From Labia minor (Eukaryota > Arthropoda > Insecta > Dermaptera > Spongiphoridae), in NCBI GenBank assembly GCA_963082975.1, contig OY720346.1, positions 42,571,296 through 42,635,295 on the forward strand: 64,000 bases of DNA, in the 5' to 3' direction. The notes under the pieces were generated by a model. It had not been told where the DNA came from. It made no database searches and saw nothing but the letters and a program-made list of their open reading frames with translations. Below, in pieces: positions 54,536-64,000 of this stretch. The translations under genes and the position numbers were made by a program. Within the stretch, counting starts at the first letter, position 1; every line of letters starts with the position of its first letter.

Positions 54536-57217
54536 TTAAATATTAATCAAAACACCCCGGATCTTTTCAATATATTGAATAACTACCGTGATGAACTGCG
54601 ACAAAAAGCAAAAGCAAAAGGTGCCAGACTTAGAAGGTACAATGAATGCGATAAACGTAAGAAACAAAATAAGATCTTCAGTTTCAATGAAAAACAGTTT
54701 TATCGATCACTTAATAAAAACTCAAGCGAACAGTCTTATACCGAGATGGATCTTGAAGGTTGTAGAGACTATTGGGAGTCTATTTGGTCGCGGTCGGCTC
54801 GGGCTGATCTCGGGGCGGCATGGATTGATGATGTTGTTGGGATCAATCGGGATGTGTCGGAAATGTCACCTGTCGTATTCTCGGAAAATGATGTCAAGAC
54901 TATCCTTCAAAAGACGATCAACTGGAAGTCAGCAGGGCCTGATGGAATCCAAAATTTTTGGCTTAAAAGATTTTCATGTATACATGAATCTTTAGCTAAA
55001 ATCTATTCTGACGCTGTTAAAAACCCCAATAGTTTGCCTCCATTTCTAACAAAAGGTATCACCTACCTCCTATTTAAAAAAGGAAACCCTCTGGACCCAA
55101 AAAATTATAGACCAGTAACCTGTCTTTCAGTATTTTATAAGCTGTTCACTGCCTTAATCAATGAAAAAATATATATACATTGTGAGCAAAACAACATCAT
55201 TGCTTTTGAACAGAAGGGTTGCGTAAAGGGTAGCCTTGGATGTAAGGAACAACTCATACTAGATTCAATTATTATGAAACAAGCTTGCCAAAATAAAAGA
55301 AATTTATCCACATGCTACATTGATTATTCAAAGGCTTTCGACTCCATCCCTCATAATTGGCTGTTGAAATCTCTTGAAATTTACAAAATAAATAAAAGTA
55401 TAATCCACCTTCTTTCCTATTTAATGAATGGTTGGAGGACTAATTTAAAAATAAATGGCCATGATATCGGAGAAGTTTCAATAAAAAAAGGGATATTTCA
55501 AGGAGATTCTTTAAGCCCAATGTGGTTTTGTTTGGCGCTTAACCCTCTATCTACCCTACTAAACAGAACCGAAGTAGGTTTTAGATTGGAAAAAAAGGAT
55601 AAAATGAAATATAGCCATCTTCTATACATGGACGACCTCAAGTTGTATGGGGAGTCAGAGCGAGAATTGGCAACATTAATTAACACCACTAAATTGTTCA
55701 GTGATGACATAAAAATGAATTTTGGAATGGATAAGTGCGCGATGCTTCACGTGGCTAGAGGTAAGATAACTCATTCAAATCTAATAATACATGGTATATC
55801 TCAACTAACACCTGAAGAGCTATACAGATATCTAGGTATGCAACAAAACCTTAATATAAGTCATACAGTTATGAAGAATGAGCTTACCACCAAATATAAG
55901 TCTAGGCTGACCAAGCTATTGAACTCAAAGTTGAATTCAAAAAATATGTTTAAGGCGATCAATACTTGGGCAGTACCTTTGCTTACCTACTCATTTGGCA
56001 TAATTAAGTGGAGCAAAGCGGACTTGGATGAATTAGACCGATTAACTCGCCGAATGCTATATAAATTCAATTGTCATCACCCTAAGTCAGCAATCGAACG
56101 CCTTTATCTCGCTCGGAGAGATGGTGGCCGTGGTCTATTAAACATCTCGCAACTATGCAAAAAGCAAATTAGAATGATGCGCTCCTATTTCCAATGTCAT
56201 GCTAATCCTAAGATCGATAGATTAGTAAAAATAGACAAATTTACCCCGCTCCAACTAAAGCAACAGGTAATAGACGATGTAGTTGAACCGTATGAGAGCC
56301 TCATAACATCCTGGAGAGATAAAATACTCCATGGGAAATATCCCACTCAATTGAGTGACCCCAATGTCGATAGGGAGACATCACTATCAATGTTTGAAAA
56401 GGGCTACCTATTCCCACCAACAGAGGGATTTATCACAGCAATTCAAGACAAGACAATCAGGACGCGTAATTATGAGAAAAACATCCTCAAGTTGAACGTA
56501 GTTGATCGATGTAGGAGATGTGGGAAACCTGGGGAAACAGTAGAACATCTCACTGGTGGTTGCAGTGCTCTAGCGGATAATGTCTACACTTGTAGACATA
56601 ACCAAGTGGCAAAAATCCTCCACATACAAATTTCCCTTAAGTGCAACCTTATTACTATCCCGGAACCCTATTACAAATACTCACCTCCCACGGTCTTAGA
56701 ATCCGATTCCTATGTGCTGTACTGGGATTGTCCCATAATAACCGATAAATCTATTGATTACAATCGCCCTGACCTTCTGTTGATTGATAAAAAAGAGAAA
56801 AAGGCAACAATAATAGAGGTGGGCATCCCTTTGTCCCACAACGTCTCAAAAACCGAGAAGGAGAAATATTACAAATATCAAAACCTTGCTATGGAGCTGA
56901 AATCTCTGTGGAAGCTGACAAGTGTGAAGATAGTTCCAATAGTGATGTCGGTAGAGGGAGTATCTCCAGTGAAATTTAAAGATAATTTAAAGGTATTAGG
57001 ACTATCGGATAAACTTTCCATCATTATCCAGAAAGCAGTTATTCTACAAACGTGTTATATTCTTAGAAAAGTCCTAATGCCCTAAAGGAAATATAAAGGT
57101 TGTTGTGGGTTAGGGTGAATTCCCTCTCCATCGCAACCGTGAGCCTAGTTCTCAAAAAAGAATTAACTGACACTAGAGAGTGTTGAGGATTTCTGAGGAA
57201 AATGATAATAATAATAA
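54535..57217 (+). mobile_element. R4/Dong-like LINE inserted in (TAA)n, 5' truncated
   Basis: The body consists of a short 5' remnant, an open frame of 836 codons and a ~120-bp 3' UTR (GGTTGTTGTGGGTTAGGG...), ending at GATAATAATAATAA. The domain order (reverse transcriptase, CCHC finger, restriction-like endonuclease) belongs to the R2/R4/CRE group of target-specific LINEs. Dong of the silkworm, in the R4 clade, is known for insertion in TAA repeats, and the flanks here agree. There is no ATG at the 5' end and no N-terminal finger or Myb motif, so the copy is 5' truncated. Confidence 0.85.
54575..57085 (+). CDS. LINE polyprotein: reverse transcriptase plus restriction-like endonuclease
   Basis: The frame is open over 836 codons. 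The first codon is TTG and the first in-frame ATG is residue 58; in-frame sequence upstream is poly-Asn from the microsatellite, so the true N-terminus is lost. The N-part reads RLRRYNECDKRKKQNK and KQFYRSL, as in R4-like proteins. The reverse transcriptase has SAGPDGIQNFWLKRF (119-133), NYRPVTCL (177-184), DYSKAFDSIPH (250-260), GIFQGDSLSP (306-315) and catalytic YMDD (351-354). A finger C646-x2-C649-x8-H658-x4-C663 follows. The endonuclease has RPD (731-733) and E748 (PD-x14-E), with KYYKYQNLAMEL (764-775) behind it. All visible catalytic residues are present. In vivo it would nick target DNA and reverse-transcribe its own RNA. It is the best-preserved coding sequence in the window. Confidence 0.9.
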   Translation: MNNYRDELRQKAKAKGARLRRYNECDKRKKQNKIFSFNEKQFYRSLNKNSSEQSYTEMDLEGCRDYWESIWSRSARADLGAAWIDDVVGINRDVSEMSPVVFSENDVKTILQKTINWKSAGPDGIQNFWLKRFSCIHESLAKIYSDAVKNPNSLPPFLTKGITYLLFKKGNPLDPKNYRPVTCLSVFYKLFTALINEKIYIHCEQNNIIAFEQKGCVKGSLGCKEQLILDSIIMKQACQNKRNLSTCYIDYSKAFDSIPHNWLLKSLEIYKINKSIIHLLSYLMNGWRTNLKINGHDIGEVSIKKGIFQGDSLSPMWFCLALNPLSTLLNRTEVGFRLEKKDKMKYSHLLYMDDLKLYGESERELATLINTTKLFSDDIKMNFGMDKCAMLHVARGKITHSNLIIHGISQLTPEELYRYLGMQQNLNISHTVMKNELTTKYKSRLTKLLNSKLNSKNMFKAINTWAVPLLTYSFGIIKWSKADLDELDRLTRRMLYKFNCHHPKSAIERLYLARRDGGRGLLNISQLCKKQIRMMRSYFQCHANPKIDRLVKIDKFTPLQLKQQVIDDVVEPYESLITSWRDKILHGKYPTQLSDPNVDRETSLSMFEKGYLFPPTEGFITAIQDKTIRTRNYEKNILKLNVVDRCRRCGKPGETVEHLTGGCSALADNVYTCRHNQVAKILHIQISLKCNLITIPEPYYKYSPPTVLESDSYVLYWDCPIITDKSIDYNRPDLLLIDKKEKKATIIEVGIPLSHNVSKTEKEKYYKYQNLAMELKSLWKLTSVKIVPIVMSVEGVSPVKFKDNLKVLGLSDKLSIIIQKAVILQTCYILRKVLMP

Positions 57218-58893
57218 AAGAATTAATTAAAATAAATGAAATTAATTTATTTAATTTAAAATTTGATCAAATTTTTATTTTTATAGGGAAGAGCTGAAAT
57301 TTTGTGTAGTAAAATATTTAAATTATTTTATTATTACTCTAAATGTTAATATTTTAAATAATTTAATATTTTGAAATCATAATTATTAAATGTATTTCAG
57401 TTGAAAAAAGATTTTCTATGACATTTTAAATTTTAAATGAATATCAACACCATCCCACATTTTGCACTAGTACCGTTATCAATGAACTGAATATTTAACT
57501 AATAACTTATAGTAAAACACACACCAAACTACATAATTACTTAATATACATCAACATTATTATTATTATTATTATTAAAGTTTCTCAACTACATATAGTT
57601 ATGAATATCTAATATATAAATTTTAAAAATAAATTATCTTATTTTTAGTTGCAGGACTCTAAAATTTAAGTCGATGTTATAAAATACAATTAAATGATAC
57701 AAATTTCAAATAATATGAAACGAAATGATTTAATGATTTAATGTGCAATTAAGAGAATGTAAAAAGGCTGTGTTTATATAATATAACGAAAAAGTTATTC
57801 CACATAAACACAACTTAAAAAGAAATTCTAAAAAGTTGCATTCTAATCTCGGCTTTTTAATATAGGAAGAAAAAATCATATTTTTCCACAAAAAAGAACT
57901 AAAAAGAAATCAAATTCATAAATCAGAGTTTATAAAAAAATTAATTGCTCCTATTTTTCTAGTCGCCCATTGCTCGACACCGGAAACTTTAGTAGAAAGT
58001 TAGTAAAACATACTTTTTTAACCCTCTTCTATTTGAGCGATTTCGCTCAAATTTTAAACGTATATTGAAAGTCGATGACACTGCAATAATCAAAAATAAA
58101 TATTTTAAATTTTTAAAATTTGTGAATTTAAGTTATTGATGTTTACAATTTTTTTTTATATTTTATATTTTTCTATAAATTTCCTATATAATGTGCTTGT
58201 GTTGTTCTGTGATTCTGAAAAGAACTCAGTGCCGCATAGTACACGGCAGTATGCCGATTGTTAATAAGCCACTTGCATAATCAATGTCATCTAGAAAAGT
58301 TATAAAAAAACTTTCGCGCGAAGAATCTAATATATGTTCAAGAATAACAAATTTAAATAGTAATCAATAGTGCAATATTTTACATCTGGCAAGCAACAAT
58401 AAAATATTTTAAAAAATATAAAATAAACTAAAATCTTGAAAATAAATTAATAAAAAAACTTTTTAATATACCCGCTTTTAATAAAAAATGCTCTAAAAAA
58501 TAGAAAATAAAATATTAATTAAACCTTGAATATTATCCTTTACATATGTCCACCCGCTACAAATGTGGTAACCATGCTTGATTTTTTGCCTACCTGTGAC
58601 ATCACGATATTTTCTTCTAAGGATACTAGCAACGTGAACAGTTAAGTATATCGACACGCATATTTTTATTTACATTTGAAAAAATGAATATTGGCCTACA
58701 ATATATTGTTTCAGTTACAATATACGATGTATAATGACGGAAAAATTTTATTGCCAAGGGGTGCTTTTGGCGGGCAATGGCAATAAGCATTTTTAATCTG
58801 GTGCCCGACAACAGCGACCTCATGGCAATAACATTTTTCTGTCACTATACTAAAGGAACGAGAAAAGTAACTAAAATTAAAGTTTCAAACATC
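57218..58893. other. AT-rich sequence with two mixed patches
   Basis: (TTA)n lies near 57558-57577. Patches at 58190-58320 and 58540-58850 are less AT-rich; the second repeats TTGCCAAGGGGTGC / TGGCAATAAGCA-like blocks. A palindrome GAGCGATTTCGCTC lies near 58036. No gene or identified element is present. Confidence 0.5.
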
Positions 58894-58901
58894 CTCTAAA
58901 T

Positions 58902-59552
58902 CAGGGTTTCGCAACCTCTTTTATAAGTCAACCCCTTTTAAACTTTCTTCTCGTTTAATAGACCCCTATTTTTTATGAAGTATAAGATTATTATTAAACT
59001 TCATCACACATACCATTATGAGCATTTAATAGAGAGTTTATTTTAACAATTTTATAATAAAATATACATTTTTATTACATTAATAATAGTAGAGCTAAAT
59101 ACAATATTTTATAAATTATTATTTTTATTAATGATTAAAAGAATTCCTAATTGAAAAAATGAATGTGGCAATTATATAAATATTATTGGAAAATATTCAT
59201 TTACAAACGAATCAATATTTAAGTTAAATAGTATTTTATTTAGATTGAAAATTTAAAACAAAACTTCCCAAGGGAAATTTCTTTAAAAAATACCTTAAAA
59301 CATGGACAATTATATAAATTTATAAAAGTGTAATAAATATAACTTTAATAAATACTACTATGCATATCTGTTGGAAATTGTTGGTATTTACTTTTTTATT
59401 TAGATTTTATTTCTATAAGAAATCTTTTACTTTTCTTATATTAATCGAAAGAGAAAATTTCACCATCGACCCTCAATAACCATCTCAGGTTCTGTCTACG
59501 TACACTATGCAAAGCTCCATGGGGTCCACCTCGACCCTGTTGGGAATCCTTG
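58902..59552 (+). mobile_element. Non-autonomous hAT-like element, copy 2, exact 8-bp duplication
   Basis: Its ends are CAGGGTTTCGCAACC and, inverted, CAAGGATTCCCAACAGGG. It is flanked by CTCTAAAT at 58894-58901 and 59553-59560. The interior is AT-rich and collinear with the element at 3627-4400. There is no transposase. It shares its right duplication with the next element. Confidence 0.8.
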
Positions 59553-59560
59553 CTCTAAAT

Positions 59561-59728
59561 CAGTGTTTCCCAACGTGGGCCCACGTCTTACAGGGGGGTA
59601 ATTCGAAAATGGATTCGACACGAGTTTAATCTTTTTAATATTAAAAATTATGTGTATGTTACATAGGAGCATAAGAATTTTAGAAGGGCTTAGGTGGGGC
59701 ACGACACAAAAAAGGTTGGGAAACACTG
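59561..59728. mobile_element. hAT MITE, exact 8-bp duplication shared with its neighbour
   Basis: Its ends CAGTGTTTCCCAAC and GTTGGGAAACACTG are perfect 14-bp inverted repeats. It is flanked by CTCTAAAT at 59553-59560 and 59729-59736. It is 168 bp, with GTGGGCCCACGTC near the left and AGGTGGGGCACGAC near the right. It is non-coding. Confidence 0.9.
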
Positions 59729-59912
59729 CTCTAAATGAATTAATTTTTATAGTACATGAAGAATGAAGAATATTTATACGAGAGGCAAGATTAAATAGAG
59801 AATTGTGATAAATGTCATCAACTTCATAAACTCAAACGTTAAAATAATCAGTAATATGCGTAATTGTTATATGAAAATTTGAGTACTATTATTCAGGGAT
59901 AAGTATATCAAT

Positions 59913-60436
59913 GGAGGCAGGGTAGCCGAGAGCGTAGGATAGCAACTTTCCACGCAAGAAGTCGGCGTTCGATTCCAACTAAGAACAAAAAAAAAATTTT
60001 CAATTTAATTTAACATCAGCTGCCTCCGGCAAGCCCCACCATGGATGTCACCTTGTCGTGTTGGGGGGCTTCGACTTAACTAAGAACATCCACGTCTCGG
60101 AGATGAGACTAGCAATCTACTCAAGAGACGCAAATCACAATTGCTCAAAGAACCACACACAGCCTCGAAAATTGGAATGATTAACACATTGACGACACGG
60201 CAACGAACCTATTACGGCAAATGGGTTAAGATTCGCCGTAAAAATGGAACGAACACGTAGGAAGAGCCAACGCGGAAGGGCTCTTGAGAATATAGCCCGG
60301 GATGGAAGGCCAGCAACACAAGAGACCAAGCCACCGAAAAAATGGGCTGACTGCTGGGCGTACTCTTCCCAAAAAAAGACCTGAGGATAGTGAAGAAGAA
60401 CAGGCCTTAGGCCTATAATAGAAGAAGAAGAAGAAG
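59913..60436 (+). mobile_element. tRNA-headed SINE, 524 bp, 12-bp target duplication
   Basis: It is flanked by AAGTATATCAAT at 59901-59912 and 60437-60448. The head has an A box (TAGCCGAGAGCG, 59923-59934) and a perfect B box (GTTCGATTCC, 59967-59976) in the spacing of a tRNA gene. The body (about 60015-60410) is far richer in G+C than the surroundings and contains CCACCATGGATGTCACCTTG. The tail is (GAA)n (60416-60436), as in LINE-mobilised SINEs. Open frames on either strand of the body look accidental. RNA polymerase III transcription is expected from the boxes. Confidence 0.85.
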
Positions 60437-60448
60437 AAGTATATCAAT

Positions 60449-62959
60449 TTCACTTGGTTTAGTTCAGATAAAGTTCTCAATTTGTTTGTCACTTATTTAA
60501 AAATATTAAACTCTTTTGTTAATCGAGAAAAAATATTTTTGACGAATTTTCAAATAGATGCAACATCACTCAGCATTTTAATGAACTGAAGTATTTAAAT
60601 GTATTTTAATCAAACTTCAAGCATATAGACAACTAGATTTAATAATGTTTAAAAATATTCAAATATTTGCTATATATCCAAAATTGTCATCTTTACTAAT
60701 AATAAATAATAATTATATCTATTTTCCTCAATTAAACATGAATAAGTCTTTGAGGACAGCTTTAAACAGATTCGAAGTTTGGAAAATATATTTCATTTTA
60801 TTTGATATCCATGGAAAAGGGAATTTGGGTTAACCAAATTTACATGACTAGGTATCCGTGATTTAGAAATTAAAATAGTTGAATTTAAAAGCAAGCAGCG
60901 TAGTGTGAAATAATAAATTTGAAAAGTTGATTACCATAGGTCATAAAGGAAAAAATAATAAAATAATGAAGTCATTATTAAACAATCTAAATTAGGTAAA
61001 CTCAAATTAAAAAAATTTAAAAATTACAAATCTTAATAAAATTAATTTTTCACTAAAAAGTTTAACAATCCTTAATTTTGATTATTTTATTAATATATTT
61101 GTTTTATGCGCATTTTGGTTATTTAAAAGCTTTCTTTTTCTGAATAAGTTATCTAAACTAAAATTAAACTTAAAAAATATAAAACTTATTATTAGATATG
61201 TAACAATCAAAATGCATATAAAGCAAATGTTTTCATATTGCAATTAATAAAGTAATTAATTTGCTCATTGATATATTTATATTAATATCATCTAAAAAAT
61301 TATCAAATATCAAAATTTGATTTATTTATATTTATTTATACTTATACCAAGGAAAATTAAAAAGGGCATTATTCAGCGATGTATTGGTAAAATAAGAAGT
61401 AAGGGAACGCATTGTGGAAGCAAAAAAAGTCCTATTTTCAGCAAATACAAATGCAAAATACATATACAAAATATTTCCGAACACAAAAAAGAAATTCTAA
61501 CAGTAGATTTAAGTGGGAGTTGTCAGGACATGAAAAAGTACTGGAACGCGTTCCGGTTCTGAAAAAAGGTAAGGGAACGTCTCCCAAACACCACTGAAAT
61601 TATTTACGACAAATACTATTATATATATATATATTGTCGTATATTGGAGGCTTAGTATGGGTTGGGTTATTAAAAAAACTGGATTTAAAATTAATAAAAT
61701 TGATCTTTAATTTAATTGGTAGCACTTTGTTTATCATTAATAGAAAATATGATGAATCCAACAAAGATTGATAAGGGGTAAATTTGATTAAAGATTTAAG
61801 ATTAAAATAAAATATTAAATTATAATAAAATTAATATTTAATAATGAAAGAAATTAATACACTTATAATAAATATCATGAAAAATTATAACTTAGAAATT
61901 AACTATAAAATAAAGTTAATTTATATCCAATTTTATATTTGTTTAGCAATTGCAAATTATAAAGGGTCGACCATTTAACTGTTAATTGTTACTAGAATAG
62001 AGTTCAAGGCGGGACAAGTGATGATTCTCCATGCATTCAATGATATATCTTCTCTGGGCAGCAGTTTCTATATCTGGTCTCGATGTATGATCCTGACACT
62101 GTCGTTCACTTAGAGATGATGTCTCTCTGCCCACTTCAACCCGAAGAATGATCTTACATTCATATTTTCATTCAAAAGAATAACTCTTCTCCTTTCTTAG
62201 TAGTCCTTGGATACCCTTCCAATAACTCAATTAATTTATCAGCCTAGGAAAGGCAGAATTAGCAATATGTCCCATTTATCAAATAATCCTATATCGATAA
62301 ATATCAAAAAGAGCCTCTCCCGGATTGCTTAACAATTAAAAAATCTATCAAATGGTCAATTACTATAGTACGTTTACCTTATATATACTTATATAACTCT
62401 TAATTTCCACAAACAAAGGACTTGCCTTTCAAAATTTTACATTCCATATTACGAAATATTCTTTAAAATTTATGAATTAAAAAAGCTTATTTTATTCTTT
62501 TATTAACGAACCGTTGAAAGTATGAGTTTGGTTATGAAACTCAAGAAAAATTTTAAGTAAGTAAATTTCAAGTAAAATTTTATTTTATAACGTTTTTATC
62601 AACTTCGTTTCATATATGTATGTCTGCTTGTCTATTCGCTCTTATGACAAATTGAATCAACTTTTAATAAACTTTAAATGAAGATAGACTTTTGAAAATT
62701 TTTATAGATATTTCAATAGATCCCTAGAAGATATGGAAGAAATATAATTGAATTATAATTAATTAATTGTAATCTAATTAGAGATTAATTACTTTCATAT
62801 TTAAATTTTCATTCACGCCGTCTGACGGATAAATATTGAGTTGGTTTTCATTTTGATAAAAATTCAAAATAATTTATAACATGAAAAGATAAATTTTTAA
62901 TTAATAGTATAATTATACTCGTAAATATATTTTAAAAACATTACTTCAAGAATAACATT
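60449..62959. other. AT-rich sequence, unassigned patches
   Basis: A patch at 61340-61600 contains the palindrome GGAACGCGTTCC (61543-61554) and twice GTAAGGGAACG (about 61400 and 61569), perhaps the ends of an unknown element. The segment 61990-62340 has mixed composition without a credible frame. The rest is AT-rich. No gene is called. Confidence 0.45.
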
Positions 62960-63117
62960 TATCTATCTCTGTGGCTCTACGGAACTCGAAAGTTCTTGGC
63001 CGCAGCATCCACACCCCTCCAAGTATTCCTATTCGGAGCCACAACCCTCCAGTCTCTATCCTCTCCCATCTCTCTCACATCCTTTCCCACCTCGTCCTTG
63101 GTCTTCCAAGTGGACAA
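62960..63117 (-). mobile_element. LINE 3' end (copy L7), short
   Basis: The minus strand encodes DEVGKDVREMGEDRDWRVVA, then PNRNTWRGVDAAAKNFRV, the same LINE tail as L1, and ends at a short (GATA)n tail (62961-62970). Its 5' side breaks at GTCTTCCAAGTGG (63102-63114), right after the GRP block, next to (CAA)n sequence. It has no terminal extension. Confidence 0.75.
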
Positions 63118-64000
63118 CAACAATAACATCATAACAACAATAACATAAAACATTATAATAATTACTTTACTTAATGTAATTATAATCATTTTTTTTTTGT
63201 TTTATTCTATTTGCAATTAACTTTGTTAAAGTAATTTTATTCTTTTTAGTCCATGAGAAAACAGTTATTTTATAAAAAAATTTTTATGTCTACATTTTTA
63301 AATTTTAGTTAAGAGGATTTTTGCTGTTAAGTATTAATTTATTTAAAATAAATTTTATTTACAAAATATGGAGTATATATTAATAATATAATAAATCCTT
63401 TTAAATTATATAGACTATATATAAAATATGATATTTAATATTTAATTATTGAATTAATTTAATACAAAATAACACTTTGAAAAATATTTTAATTTTTAAA
63501 CATTGAAAATTTTCCCAACTTCTGATAGAAAGCATTTTGGTAAAGGATCAAATATGTTACATTTGCGTAAAATGAAAAATAAATATAGATGAGATACAGT
63601 TATCTCCCGATTATCACACTACCAGTTTTACACAATTTCGCTTTTGAAATTTAAATTAAATAAAAATTATAATATTAATAAAATATGGATAGTAATTTTT
63701 TTAAAACATGTGTTTTAATTCATTTTATTTCTATTTTTATGTTCTTTGTATAAAATATATAACGTATTGTGTGTGTGTGTGTGATAAAAATATGGACTGT
63801 TGGTAAGTAGCCACCTTCTTGGTAAAATGAATAAAATATGTATGTACTTATATTAGCCACTTATATTTGTTATTTAATGAAGAAGTCTTACATTTCTCTT
63901 AAATAAATTACTGAATTAGGTATATTTTCGTGTGATTTTCATTTTATATAGTTTTATATAATAAAATCAAAGATTTACATGGTTTTGAGAAGAACCTATC
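63118..64000. other. AT-rich sequence
   Basis: (GT)n lies near 63768-63782. CAGTTATCTCCCGATTATCACAC at 63597-63619 resembles a pogo/Tigger-type DNA transposon end, but no partner end is visible before the window closes. Confidence 0.5.

Noticed and set aside
59913-59985. tRNA-like sequence considered as a genuine tRNA gene
   Set aside because: The acceptor stem does not pair and it is embedded in a SINE with a target duplication, so it is a SINE head.
60135-60492. Overlapping minus-strand frames
   Set aside because: They are antisense to the SINE body and tail; poly-Phe/Leu sections are translated (GAA)n.
61340-61600. Patch with palindrome GGAACGCGTTCC considered as a transposon
   Set aside because: No matching inverted ends or target duplication could be found.

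Overview
The window looks like AT-rich intergenic or intronic DNA (clearly under 30% G+C by eye) from an animal, most likely an arthropod. Three things point that way: mariner transposases of the type common in insects, a Helentron-type rolling-circle transposon carrying an endonuclease domain, and short tRNA-headed and LINE retroposons. The species cannot be named from the sequence. Almost everything recognisable is mobile DNA in many stages of decay, set in (AT)n, (TAA)n, (TG)n and (GA)n microsatellites. No complete host gene is visible. The best host-gene evidence is one minus-strand exon with both splice sites and a signal peptide (35410-35546). A weaker candidate is a plus-strand first exon and promoter at 39936-40035.

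Layout. 0-6 kb: decayed mariner, LINE tail, a 57-bp-TIR foldback element, a hAT derivative, repeat family X, a Penelope-like terminal repeat. 6.9-7.7 kb: a Helentron-type short element (HINE) with a hAT MITE inside it. 8.6-16 kb: a MITE, three mariner/Tc1 remnants, a second X copy, a long-TIR foldback element. 16.5-18.3 kb: Helentron copy A (minus) with a second HINE nested in it, then a solo LTR and a LINE tail. 19.4-30 kb: long AT-rich DNA with a third HINE, X copies, Penelope-like repeats, mariner remnants and a hAT MITE. 30-40 kb: two abutting mariners, a 1.3-kb DNA transposon with poly-C/poly-G tracts, the signal-peptide exon, LINE reverse-transcriptase fragments and the candidate promoter. 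40.4-42.5 kb: Helentron copy B (plus) with a 128-130-bp tandem array. 42.9-44.1 kb: two consecutive 8-bp-TSD DNA transposons. 44-53.5 kb: LINE tails, hAT remnants, and a mariner with exact TA duplications split by about 2 kb of nested elements. 54.5-57.2 kb: the longest open frame, 836 codons, a LINE with a YMDD reverse transcriptase and a restriction-like endonuclease, inserted in a (TAA)n microsatellite. 58.9-60.4 kb: two hAT elements sharing one 8-bp target and a 524-bp tRNA-headed SINE with a 12-bp target duplication. The remainder is AT-rich with one LINE tail.

How the parts relate. The elements form a stratified record of nesting. hAT MITEs sit in HINEs, HINEs in Helentrons, and LINEs and MITEs inside a mariner. 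Related copies lie tens of kilobases apart in opposite orientation: Helentron A/B, X at 26.3 and 53.8 kb, the foldback pair at 13.4 and 36.7 kb, and the hAT pair at 3.6 and 58.9 kb. The two Helentron copies and the open 836-codon LINE look youngest; the mariners and RT fragments are old.
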